This document shows positions 1 to 10,500 of a stretch of 64,000 nucleotides of DNA, piece after piece. Source of the stretch: Isochrysis galbana. Lineage: Eukaryota > Haptophyta > Isochrysidales > Isochrysidaceae. Made by a program: the position numbers and the translations under genes. The number at the start of each line of letters is the position of its first letter. Positions within the stretch are counted from its first letter, which is position 1. The stretch spans positions 1,137,350-1,201,349 of the forward strand of contig CM030932.1 in the NCBI GenBank assembly GCA_018136815.1, read 5' to 3'. The notes beneath the pieces are model-generated. The model had not been told where the DNA came from and ran no database searches. It saw only the letters and a program-made list of their open reading frames with translations.

Positions 1-2
1 CT

Positions 3-350
3 GCGCGCGCCGCCGCGACCAGGGGAGGTGCTCTGTCGAAGGTCGCGCTGTCTCGCACCGTCCCACGCATTCAGCCCCGCTTCCTCGCCACATCCACCTT
101 CCTCGATGAGGCAGATGTGACAGAGCGTGTGCTTGGCTGCGTCAAGTCCTTCGAGAAGGTTGACCCGACCAAAGTGACGCCAAAGGCACACTTTCTGAAT
201 GATCTGGGGCTCGACAGCTTGGACACGGTGGAGGTCGTCATGGCCTTCGAGGACGAATTCGTGATTGAGATTCAGGACGTGGACGCTGAGAAGATCCACA
301 CATGCGAGGATGCTATCAAGTACATCATGATGCATCCTGCAGCCAAGTAA
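3..350 (+). CDS. NDUFAB1: Mitochondrial acyl carrier protein (5' end cut by window)
   Basis: Acyl carrier protein of the mitochondrial type II fatty-acid pathway, in many eukaryotes also an accessory subunit of respiratory complex I. The frame is open from base 3 to the TAA at 348-350, about 115 residues, and has no ATG, so the true start lies to the left of the window. The first ~35 visible residues are Arg/Ser/Ala-rich, as expected for a mitochondrial presequence ([13 protein letters not shown]). The ACP fold follows: [17 protein letters not shown], then the phosphopantetheine site [20 protein letters not shown] with the modified Ser in the DSL motif, then an acidic third helix. The match to mitochondrial rather than plastid ACPs (DSLDTVE, EDEF) is from knowledge of the family. 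Whether upstream exons exist cannot be seen. Confidence 0.93.
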   Translation, partial: ARAAATRGGALSKVALSRTVPRIQPRFLATSTFLDEADVTERVLGCVKSFEKVDPTKVTPKAHFLNDLGLDSLDTVEVVMAFEDEFVIEIQDVDAEKIHTCEDAIKYIMMHPAAK

Positions 351-944
351 ATTGTGACCCTGATCTAGCGTGCTGACGCGGTGTGTGACGATGAGCTGTC
401 AGATACCGATCACCAGGGCGTTATCGGCGTGCATAGCCACCTGAGCTATCGACCGCAGCTGATGCAGTTCGAGAGACAGAATGTACTTGATGGCAAACTG
501 CAACGCTTGTTTGTCATGAGCTGGTTCCACAGGAACAACATTTGAGTTCCGCGTCTCAAAAATCTCTTGGGGTGGCTATGCAACCTTTTGCTCCGATTCC
601 GCGCCAAAGGCTATGGACGGCGAGGATCGCATTCCATTCATATGAAACTCGCCCTCATCCACTCGTTGAAATCCGATTTCCATTGACGCTCCACCAAAGA
701 ACCTCCCAACTGTTGAAGGACGACGGTGCCTTTTTGCTCCAATGTGGTTGGCTAGCCCGTGAGTGCGTGTGTGTTGCAAGACGGTGAAAGATCACGTTGC
801 ACCAGATATAAGACAAGTACCCTTCGACCCGTACAACCGACACCCGGGGCTTGCTTCATACCGTTGTTGTCGGCTTTTTGCTACTTGCTCTTGCAACATT
901 TAAATACCCTGAGAAAAATGCGCCCCTCCCTGATGCAAAAAAAA
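351..944. other. Intergenic / 3' flank of ACP, no feature seen
   Basis: No reading frame here looks like a protein, and no RNA gene was recognised. Short open frames on both strands have no domain-like content. An A-run near 938-944 immediately precedes the conserved motif at 945. Confidence 0.5.
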
Positions 945-974
945 CCTTTTAATATTCTCGCCTCACGCGTGGCC
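945..974 (+). repeat. Short dispersed motif Q, copy 1
   Basis: A ~29-bp motif of the form CTTTTAATATTCTCGCCTCA followed by CGCGTGGC. It recurs at 46812-46841 in the same orientation and at 18808-18836 in reverse complement, with a few mismatches. Here it lies just upstream of a retroelement-like ORF; at 18.8 kb it lies just downstream of another retroelement fragment. It may be a terminus of one repeat family. Confidence 0.45.
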
Positions 975-981
975 TAGTAAC

Positions 982-2455
982 GTGCTATGCTACCACGTCT
1001 TCACTCCTCTCCTACCCTTGAACAACCTGCCTTGCCCTTGCCCTACTCCTACTCAACAAAAAAACATCTCAAGATCCTGGGCTACACACCTGCTAGATCT
1101 AGGTTTGCTTGTCGCTGCTACGACAACGCCCTTACATCCCCACTCTCCACCACCTCCCTTTCCCCCCTTCATTCCCAAACTAAGTTTATACTTGGACGCG
1201 ATGGAGCGCGCCGCCGCGACTCCCCTCTCCTTCGGGCCCCCCGCCGAGGGCGGCCCCCCTGCCCACATGGACCTGTCGCTGGCAAAGCGGCCGCGTCCGC
1301 CCTCAGAGGCCGAACAGGTGCGCGCGACCCCGGTCGCGCCACACGGCCCGTGGCCTCGGCCACACCATGCACAGCAGCCATGCTGGCCCCCCCCATGGGG
1401 GACAGCAGACTGCAGGACTCAGAGAGACAGCAACAGGCAGGAGGGACCTGCACTCCACAGGGCATGCCTTATGGCAGAGGCCACACCCATCCCGACGAGG
1501 GTCGCGCCGCCTCGGCGGCGCGGCCCGCGGCCGGGTGGCCCTTATGGGCACAACATTCTGACAATCTGTCTGACGCACAAAAGGATCATGTATCTCTGTC
1601 CACACAGGGAGAGGAAGCCAACACCCACTCCTACACCAAGACCCCCAAGACAACCTGAACCGCGGCACCTCCATGCACGACAGCCAGCGACACGACTGAC
1701 CCCTACCCTCCGCGGGCTTGCCTCTCAGGACCCAGAATCAGAAAATGAAGAACAACAAACAGACTCTGACGCCAACTACGAAATGTCTTTCAGCCAGGCG
1801 GGCGACCTAGTGCTACTCGACACGACGGTCTATGCGGCCATTGTCGAGCTTCTGCTCGAGCTCGAGGGAGTTGACCCCGAGCCAGACTTCTGGGCCCGCT
1901 CCTCGAGGGGCCCCTGGCACATAGCAGTCAACGAAGACTGCATGCAACAATTCCAAGCCCGATATGGGCTCCAAACCACAATCCGCGTCCATCAAACGGA
2001 CGTGGCGGTCAAAGTCGAAATTGAATCCATCGAGGGCAAGCTGAACAGGAAGGGCACCTCATCGCGCAAGGCGTTGTATGAGGCCCTTCAAGACATAGCG
2101 GCCCACTTCGTAGTGGAAGCCGACGGCCTCGCTCAAGCATCGAAAATCACTTTGAGCTTTGAGCACCCTGGTGAAAGCTGTCGAAAAAGAAGGGCTCACC
2201 TTCCTGAAGGGAAATCGTGAGCGCATGAAAATCGAAGGTGAGTCGGGCACATTTGTGTCTAAAGTGGCTCACGCACCACGCTGGCACCTATACGTCGCAG
2301 CGACCCAAGGGTCGTTCCTTACGAGCAACTTCCCGCGCAAGCTGCTTCTTAACATCGACAACTCGGTGGTCCCGGTGAACTACGCCGTCCGCGCGTGCAA
2401 AGCGCTGCAGATGCCACCGGCCATGCAATCCTACCACAAACTAATGGTAACGTAG
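982..2455 (+). pseudogene. Frame-broken ORF, possible retroelement ORF1/gag-like protein
   Basis: An open frame runs to a stop at 2218-2220 and a second, overlapping frame continues from about 2159 to 2455, so the coding potential is split by a +1 shift near 2150-2165. The first plausible ATG is at 1201. The N-terminal ~180 residues are Pro/Arg-rich and not protein-like in a family sense. The part from about 1735 on looks globular: an acidic linker, then SFSQAGDLVLLDTTVYAAIV, and after the shift KVAHAPRWHLYVA and FPRKLLLNIDNSVVPVNYAV. I do not recognise a named domain. The retroelement assignment is inference from the surrounding repeats and the layout (basic/Pro-rich start, compact C-terminal half, no neighbouring host gene). 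It could instead be a decayed host gene. Confidence 0.4.
1176..1200 (-). repeat. 3'-terminal palindrome of dispersed family Z, reverse copy
   Basis: Read on the minus strand, this stretch contains CCAAGTATAAACTTAGTT, the same 3'-terminal sequence that ends the family Z copies at 3396-3413 and 24959-24977. The upstream body of the element is not clearly recognisable here, so it may be a remnant. Confidence 0.35.
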
Positions 2456-2879
2456 ACACGAGAGACTACAACACAGGGACTCCAAAAAAGGTCCACGTCA
2501 CGCAGTCACACACGAACAAACCCAAACAGGGCGAAAACTAACCACACCCAAGACGGACTGTCAAGCGTCGGCACCAAGGCGGCTCATCGGCGCACAGACG
2601 TGCGACAGAGAAGTCGGAACAACGAGGGCAGACCTCGCTGGGGAACTACCACCGGTACCGGTACACGAAGAGAAGACAGAAGACTATCACCGATGCATGA
2701 GGAGAAGACAGGAGACTGTCACCGATGCATGAGGAGAAGACAGAAGACTGTCACCGAACGTTTGATGACATCGAAAGAAAGTAAGAGAAGGGGTAGAATG
2801 TCGCCGACGAGACCTTGAGGCTTAAAATAACCCACAGGTTAGAAGTAAAAGTCTGTCATCGTATGGAATACGACAACTT
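2456..2879. other. Non-coding stretch with a 32-bp tandem repeat
   Basis: No convincing gene. Within it, roughly 2665-2760, a ~32-bp unit containing AAGACAGAAGACTGTCACCG and GATGCATGAGG is repeated almost three times with one or two substitutions per unit. The rest shows no recognisable structure. Confidence 0.55.
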
Positions 2880-3413
2880 ATCGACTTATCCTGGTAAAGA
2901 GGTGCAGGACTTACATCTTACATATTTTTCGGTGGGCGGAGCGATCGCTCCGCCCACCCCCTTCTCCGCGCTCCCTCTCCCCTCTCTCCTGCGGCACGCG
3001 CGATGGCGTGCCTGCGACAGGCCTGCAGTTGCCTGCTGGCGACCCCTGGAGGCTCCTAGAAGCCAGCTCAGGGGGCAGAGGAGGCTGGGGCTGGGCCCTG
3101 GCCTCCCCTGCCTCTCCCCCGCTGGCGCTCCTGAGCCTCTGGGGCCTCCAATCTGCACCTGTCGGCCTGTCGACTAGGGGGGAGGGGGGAGGGGGGGTTG
3201 GAGCGATGGGCTGGCCACGACAGGCTAGGGCGCGCGAGGCAGGCGAGCTTGCCCGTGAGAGAGTGGGTCAGTAGGGCAGTCTCCTCTCTCCTCCTATCAA
3301 GGCCCATCAGGCATGCCAGGAGCATGAGTGGTTCCTCCCCCACGGCAGGGGAGGAGTGGAGAGAGGGGGGGGCTCGTGCCCCCCCATGGGCGAACCAAGT
3401 ATAAACTTAGTTG
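2880..3413 (+). repeat. Dispersed element family Z, copy D (subfamily 2)
   Basis: Strongly similar to the element at 24229-24977 from the GACTTATCCTG motif onward. Shared features are the inverted motif GGAGCGATCGCTCC (GGAGCTCTCGCTCC in the other copy), a long GGCTGGGGCTGGGCCC block, the hairpin GGGGGGCTCGTGCCCCCC, and the 3' end AAGTATAAACTTAGTTG. The left boundary could not be found. Its 3' end was the insertion target for the next element, whose duplication starts with the TTG of this copy. Confidence 0.7.
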
Positions 3414-3426
3414 GGAGGGGCGAGGA

Positions 3427-4350
3427 CAAATCTATCTGAGCATTAGTACCACTACTCTCACTAGCCCGGTACTAACACGACAGCCCTCAGCGCACCTGCC
3501 CGTACACCTTGGCGCGTGCTGTTGTCACAAATACATACTCCTATGCACCCTTCCACATCTCCCCCCTCGCAGGCCCCCGGCTCCCATTCTAACTCCCCAC
3601 AAGTTAAAATGAGGGAAAACCCATTGAGGCGGTCCGGTCGACGCCGGCCGACTCTCCGGGAAAAAGCACCGGGGGGGGGGGAGGAACCTCTCGTCAAAAA
3701 AGGAGAACGGCCCTTACAGCTCGCGCCGCGAGCGGTCCTCGAAGAAATAAATGACTGCGCCCCCTGATATCTGCCACAGGGACGTCTTGAGCCACTCCCT
3801 TCTTCTCGCCTCTCCTGTCGCCAGCCGCCCCCCTTCGCCCGTTTGCTAACGCAAACGGGGCTCGTTTCTCACCACACTCCATCGGGGGGGGGTGCAAATC
3901 CCCCCCTCTCCCTCGTTCCATTCTCTTCCGCCCCGGTCCCTGCGGCGCGTCGCCATGCGGCGCGCCATGGCCTGCTCTCAGAGGTCCTTCAGGGGCGCCC
4001 AGAGGGCCAGCAGGGCCAGCTCAGGGGGCAGTGGAGGCTGGGGCTCAACCCCTGGCCCCCCCTGCCTCTCCCTCGCTCGCCTCGCTGGCCTTGGGTGCCG
4101 CCCTGAGGCCCCTGTCTGCCTGGCGACCAGGGATGGGGGGGGGAGTCAGTACGAGAGCAGGCCCATGCGGGCCTGGGAGTGCGGCTCGCGGCCCGCGCCC
4201 ACTAGGGGTCTGGGCTGATTTGATGAGTGCCCTGCCCCTGCCAGAGGGCAGGGGCTGGGGTTGAATGTACGGGCCCACCCCGGGGGGTGTCCGCGATGGA
4301 AAGAGGGGGGCGCGAGGCCCCCATTGACCCCCACTTATAAAAGTAGGTTG
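3427..4350 (+). mobile_element. Dispersed element family Z, copy A, with 16-bp target duplication
   Basis: A ~0.92-kb non-coding element, nearly identical to the copy at 20113-21042 (a net 2-bp length difference between the anchor points I compared, probably in homopolymer G runs). It is flanked by the perfect 16-bp direct repeat TTGGGAGGGGCGAGGA (3411-3426 and 4351-4366). It starts CAAATCTATCTGAGC and ends with a GC hairpin (GGGGGGCGCGAGGCCCCC), then ACTTATAAAAGTAGGTTG. No open frame looks protein-coding and no tRNA-like A/B box is obvious. The duplication shows it moved as a unit. Its length (16 bp) is longer than that of cut-and-paste elements and suggests target-primed reverse transcription by another element's machinery, which is inference. 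Confidence 0.82.
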
Positions 4351-4504
4351 TTGGGAGGGGCGAGGAGAATCGCACCATTTTCTGCCGAAGATTTTCGCGG
4401 CGACAGGTTGCCCCCCTGGGAGTTTTGTTGTGGGCTTTGGAGAATGGTCAAAAAATGTCACCCCCACCCATAATAGAAGTTAAAAGCCCTGTTTGACCGC
4501 CCTA

Positions 4505-7500
4505 CTACACGTTCAGAGCCGCATGCACGTAGTAAGCACGCCGTTCCCATAGAAAGCGCGAAGGCATTGTGATGCCGCCCTCCTCAATTGGGGTCCTTCG
4601 GCCACCGAGGGCATTCCGCCACGAGCCCGCTGCTTGCAAAATCTCCGTCGCATTTCCTAAGCTGGCGGCCTTGGATACGCTCTCGTCTGTGGGCTCACGC
4701 ATGGTTTGACAAACGTGCAACATTGAGCGAAGCAACGGCGCTGCTATAGCTGCTTGCTCCACCCATTCCACCCAGGTGTTCTCCGGCTCCCGGGGGAAAA
4801 GCTCATCAAATATCTCGTCTCCAGTCGGGTACAAAGCATGGCAGCCGTCGTCGATGGCGCCGAGGTTGACATCGATGATACGCCGTACTCGTTCTCGTTG
4901 CACTGAGCTCGTACGCAAGGGCACCCCGACGATCCGTCGCATGAGCTCATCCGCGACATCAACAGAAGTTGCGAAAGTGGAAGCGAGGCGCCGCCAAGCC
5001 AACCGGACGACAGCAGACGGGTGGAGCTGGATGGAGCCGTCGGCCAATAGCGGAGAAGTGGCGCAGGCCATTGCACGACGAACGTTCTCGGAGTCGTCCT
5101 CTAAGGCGCGTAAGGCAATCAGCCACGCACGAAGCTGATGGCCGTCCCATGGTGTGGTGCTAATCTCGGACTTGGGGGCATCAGCAGCTATGCATGGTAG
5201 AGCAACCATGAGGGATGACTTGGAAAGAGCCAGTGCGGCACCCAGACGCAGGGGCTCCGGGCTCGAGTAAGAGCTGGCTTCATCTATAGCGTCCAACACA
5301 TCGTGCGACCAACCCGCACTCGTGGCCTCGTAGTGCATCTGGGCCCCGACATCTACTCTGGCTCCCTGTGCAAACCGTTGGACAAGATTGCTTTCCGGTT
5401 TACGTTGCATCGAGCTCGGAAACAGCGCCGAGATTAAGTTTGTAGAGGAGCAGCAAGCTGCTAGATGCAGTGCGTAGGCACTCAGCTCGGCGTCATCCGA
5501 GGAGCGGCGCTTGTGGAGCGCTTGTGTGAGAGTTCCAAGGAGATCTGTGAGTTTGGCTCCAGTGTTTGCTCGCGGCATATCAATGCACTGATCGATCGCT
5601 ACTTGCGTAGGGTCCAATGTGCCGGAACCATAGCAGACGGCTGGTCCCAGAGCCACCCAAGCCTCGGCTAATAGAGCCATTGCATGGAGAACGCATGAAC
5701 GCATGCTGTCAAATGCCACAATGTGCACGAGGGACTGGGCAAGCGCGTAAAGCGAATTGCACAATTCAGAGTTGGCAACCCAGCTCATCACCTGAAGGGC
5801 GCGAGCCCCAGACGTGCTACCATTGCACGATGCCGACAAGGATGTGCTCACCGGCAACGTGGTCGCGCCCAAGTTGTGGGCCGTGTGTCTCATAGCGTAC
5901 TTGCCGAGAGCGGCGGTGACAAGGTGCGAACCCACGTCGTGGCGTCCAACCGATACGGCAAGCCCTCCACTCGCGCCACGTGGCACAACAGGCACATCAT
6001 CGGTGTCGATAGAGCAAGGTGGAAGGCCCAGCAGTGCACGGGTGTGGTACAGTCCAAGCAGTCGCGCCTCGTATTGGGCATCGCGAAGCAGTGCAATTAG
6101 CATCGGGTCGGTAAGGCCAGGCTCATATCTTTCTTCACAACCCTCTTGGTATCCGCTTAGGCGGAGGCGAAAGTCCAGGTTCAGGGTCTCGAGGCGGGCA
6201 CTGTCGGCTGCCACGCCTTGTGTTGAACCTGCTAGAGATTCCCTCGCAGCGAGCCGAACGGCAGACACGATGCGTGGGACTGCATCACTCCCATCCGTGC
6301 AAGTCATTCGCTCTGATGCAACGCAAAATGCATCCGCACCGGCGAGAGCCTCGCTGAGCACCTGGATGAAGACGAGTCGGATCGGTGCACAGGGCTGCCT
6401 CCGCAGTGAAATCATCCAGATCGCGGGAAGGAGAGCAGAAAGGAGGCCTCTACACATTTCCGTGATTCCAATGCGTGTTGAATCCTGAGAAGGCTCCGAC
6501 GCCGAAAGCGACGCACTCGCGAGGGCACTGTTTGGTCTCTCCACATCGTCTGACGGTGAATGTGTGACAACCCGGACAGCTTCTCGCTGTCGGGCGGCTG
6601 TGAGCAAAGCGACCATTTGCAGAAGAACACCATGAAGACGATTATGCGCTCCGCGACATTTGCGTGGCCCTGCAGTCAAGCCGTCTGCCGTCGATGTGCT
6701 TGCGTCTTGACTTGGCAGGGAGCTTGCAAGAGCAAGGAGGTGTGCAGCTAGGCCATCAGAGGGCACGAGCGGCACGATGGCACGTGCGGCGACCACGCGG
6801 AGCTTGTGATTTGCAAGCTCAGAGCAGCCAGACACGAGAGCAAGGAAAGGGGCGAGGTCATGCGTCGGGTTGGTTGACGAGTGAGGTGTTGCCGGAGAAG
6901 GCACGAGCTTGCCTAGCAAGCAAAGGATGCCAAAGAGGTCGGTCGTACCAGCCGTGGAGGCAATGGCCTCGTCCGCATCATGAAGATGCTCCTTCAACGC
7001 AACATTATCACCGACCGCTGCGGCGGTTGAGCGGCGCAGGCACGCCAGTAAGAAGGGGTAGAGTTCGGGCGCCCTAGTGAAGAAATCGCGGATACCCAGC
7101 CCGTTGGCCGCAGCATGCTCGTCGCGCTGCCTGCGGTTCCGCAATGCTCGCGAGAGTAGCGAAGCGAGGAGCAGAAGGCCCGAGTTCCGCACGGGCCAAC
7201 GAGACGATCCCAGCGCGACGAAGGCAGCCTTGAACCCGGAGGCAAAGAAGGGTTGAGCAGGAAGACCAAAAGCCTTGTCGATGAAGAGAAAGCGCAAAAG
7301 ATTGAGGGCATGCACCCGCCCATCACTGTCGCCGCTGTCCACTAATAGAAGCGGATCAGCTGAGGTTGATGTTCGCCCAGTGTTGTTGTCGCCACCTGCA
7401 CTTTCCTCGGCGTTGGCATCACAGCCGTGTACTTGATCAGCATGGCTGTTTTCGGACGACATTGGGGCATCGTCGATGGCACGAGCCAGAAGCTGCCGCA

Positions 7501-10500
7501 CAGCATGTGTGAACATAGGCGTACCCGATGGTGCGCTCGAACGGCCAGCAGCAGCAGCACGCTCTTCTGCGTAAAGCACCGCCAGTAGTGCATGGGGCAA
7601 TCCTGCAGAACGACGGACGTGAGTGGTGGCCCCGCCACCGCCTATGGCCGCCTCGAGCAGCTTTGCACACCACGAGGCCGGCAGAGCCGCAGTGTCCGCG
7701 TCGAGGCTCACGAGTGCACGGTGTGAAAGCTCCGCTAGGGCCTCTGAACACATCTCGATGGCCCCGTTGTGTCTTGTGCGGAGCAGCGCGCCGATTAGTG
7801 AGTTGCCAGCATCATTCACGACGGCCGTAGAAAGCAGTTGCGGGAGATTGCCTGGAGAGCTTGAGGAGGGCAGGGCAGTTGCATCAGCCCCTCTGCTCCA
7901 ATTCGAGCCTGTCGCAGTGCGTGCCATTCTACCATCATCGCAACCATACGCTCGAGAGCCACGGATGCGATGACTGGGAAGAGGTAGCCCTAAGCGCACG
8001 ACAGCTGCAACAAGCAGAGCCGCTTCTTTGAGCGCGAGCCAGCATCGAACCACCACCAGTTTACCACGCTTTACATAAGCTCGAGGAAGTGCGACCGGCG
8101 CCCCGGCGCCGATGCGGATCCCCTCCAACATAACCTGCACGTTGACGGCTGAGCAGTCGGCCTCATTGTCTTCGTCCTCTCCGTCACAATCGACATGCCC
8201 GTTGTTGGCATCTTGTCCATCGCTCAAGAATCCCCAGTCTGCGATTGATCCGCCGCCAGCATCGCCCATTGTCGTCGCCGGCCGGTGTCGCACGGGCCCC
8301 AATGTCGCACTACGGTCGCGTCCAGCTTCTTCTACGCCGCTTGTAGTTAAATCCCCTGCCGCCCGATGGGCTGCACTTGCCGGTCCTGATAGAACGGCGA
8401 GCGCCGCCTCTGTGGCGGCAGCGGCGAGGGTGAGTAGAGGCGGCAATTCGGAACGAAGAGTATCAATCTCCGCGGGCCCAATGCCCGAGCGCCGCCTTCC
8501 TGTTGGTCCGACAATTGACTCAACTTCTGAGAGTACGGCGCGCAAAGCAGCGAGCGCTCCGTGAAGTGAGCCGCCTCCGCCGTTGTCCTGCAATGGTATG
8601 ATAGAATGGAGTTCTGTTTGAGAACCGGCAGGGTGCGATGGTGGCCGAGCGGCAGAATGTTCGTGGCCACGTATGCACCTTTCAGCGAGCATGCTCAAGT
8701 CATGCAAAAGTAGGATTGCGCGGCCGACAATCGTACCTCCACACCGCTCGGCACCGACGCCTGTCGCACTCACCCCGAGGGCCGGCGCCTGAGACGTGAC
8801 GCGATTGTTCTGTACGGCGCCTTCTGGAGGCAGCGGCCGTCGTGCCGTGGGCCCCAAGGGGGTGAGTTGAAAATACCACCTCTGTGCCTCCACCATACTC
8901 ATACTTGGTTGCGAGGGGCGAGAACCGAGAGTTTCGGCTGCTCTGTTGAGACTGAGGGAGCCCACTGGATCCAACGTCCGCCTGGGCGCATCTTCAGGAA
9001 TGCATGCGTGATCTGCCGTCCTCTCGTCCTCCCGCCCCCCTGCGCCACCCGTCGACACCACCGACCCGGGATAAAACGGCGATCTAGTGCTCAAGACGCG
9101 CATCACACACTCGCCCCCCACAACGTACCGTCCGACGGCGACACGGACTAGGGCGGCGGCGGCGGCTGTTTCATGCGCACGAGCTGACGATAGCTGCCGA
9201 ATGGCAAACCCATTCAGAAGAGACTCGATGCTCAGCTGGCGAGGAGCATGCGGCAATGCTCCTTGCAAATTCGCCGCACCGTGCATGTGCCACTGGAGCG
9301 CAGACGAGTCGCCCTCCGAGCTAGCTTCGTCTTGCTTCTCGACTAGTACGGACGGAAACCCAGGGAGCTCTCCTTGAGGAAAGCGCGCCAGGAGTTCAAA
9401 AGCAGCCGTACGAACGGCTTCAAATGTGTGGCTACTCATCAGGCTGAGCAAACGCGAAGCAGCCATCGGGCCAAACAAGTGAAAAGTCCTCTTGCATTCA
9501 GCGTACACAGAGGCACAAGCAGGGGCGTGGACAAATGATGAGCTGGTGCCGGCGGTATGCCCAGAGGACGGTGCTCGTGCTGTACAGTCTGTTCGCAAAT
9601 GAGCAGTTTGCACCGCCTCCGGAAGCGTCCACGGGTAAGCAAGGGAGCGCCGAGGGTCATCGGAAACATCAGTTGCGGCGTCGACCATGGCATCACGAGC
9701 CGGATCAGCCCTGCCCGGTGGAGTCGCAACATCGTCTGGTGGTGCCCACTCGTCAATGAGAACAGAATACAGTTCCAGAGCGAGCATGCAGCGCTCAAAT
9801 GGGCTTCCCGGGTACATCGCTTGCACAAGTGTGGTCCCAAGCCTGCGCGAGAGCGAACGCAGTGGTGGACGGGAGTGAAAAGAGCGCCGCTAAGCGCGCA
9901 CTATAGCTGCCAACATGACAGATTTGACTCTACCAAGCATCGTCAAGCCAATACGATAACACGAAGAAGGGGGGCCGAGGTTATCGATGGTGGTGGTCGG
10001 GTGTCCACGATGACTGGTCCAGGCCTTGCGCGCCTCGCCGCAGCCTCACGCCGGGCGCTTCGGCCAGCCATTAGAGGCCATATGGTTTCTGTCCGCGATT
10101 GGACTTGGATGAGTACGCGGTGATGAGACGGCACCGCGCCCCGTGGCTGATGTCTCGCGGTTGCACATGGTGTACCGAATGGGGTAAGAAAAGGCAGGAG
10201 TTGTGAACACCCCAAAACGCACGCGGCTACGATATGTGGTGGCGGCAAGCAAGTGCTCGAGGCAAGAGTATCAGTGGGGATCATGTCTACTGCTCATGTA
10301 GCTCAACAAAAGATTGCGTGCAACCCCTTGAACCCACTAGACCTCACCCGGGAGTACGTCCCCAGCGTCAGAGATTTGGTGTTGAATCCTCAGGAGATCG
10401 GAAACGAGGAATTCCAGTCTCGATGACACATCGCATCACACGCTTGGGTGGGCCGCTGTGGCTCAAGCTGACCCCATAGGCAAGCCAAGCGGAAAGCTAT

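Noticed and set aside
3427-4350. Family Z elements considered as tRNA-derived SINEs
   Set aside because: No A/B box pair or tRNA-like head could be found by eye, and no poly-A tail; left as unclassified.
5814-6488. Plus-strand frames inside the THADA-type gene (also 8112-8564, 11484-12005, 12552-13274)
   Set aside because: Antisense shadows of a clearly conserved minus-strand protein in GC-rich DNA.
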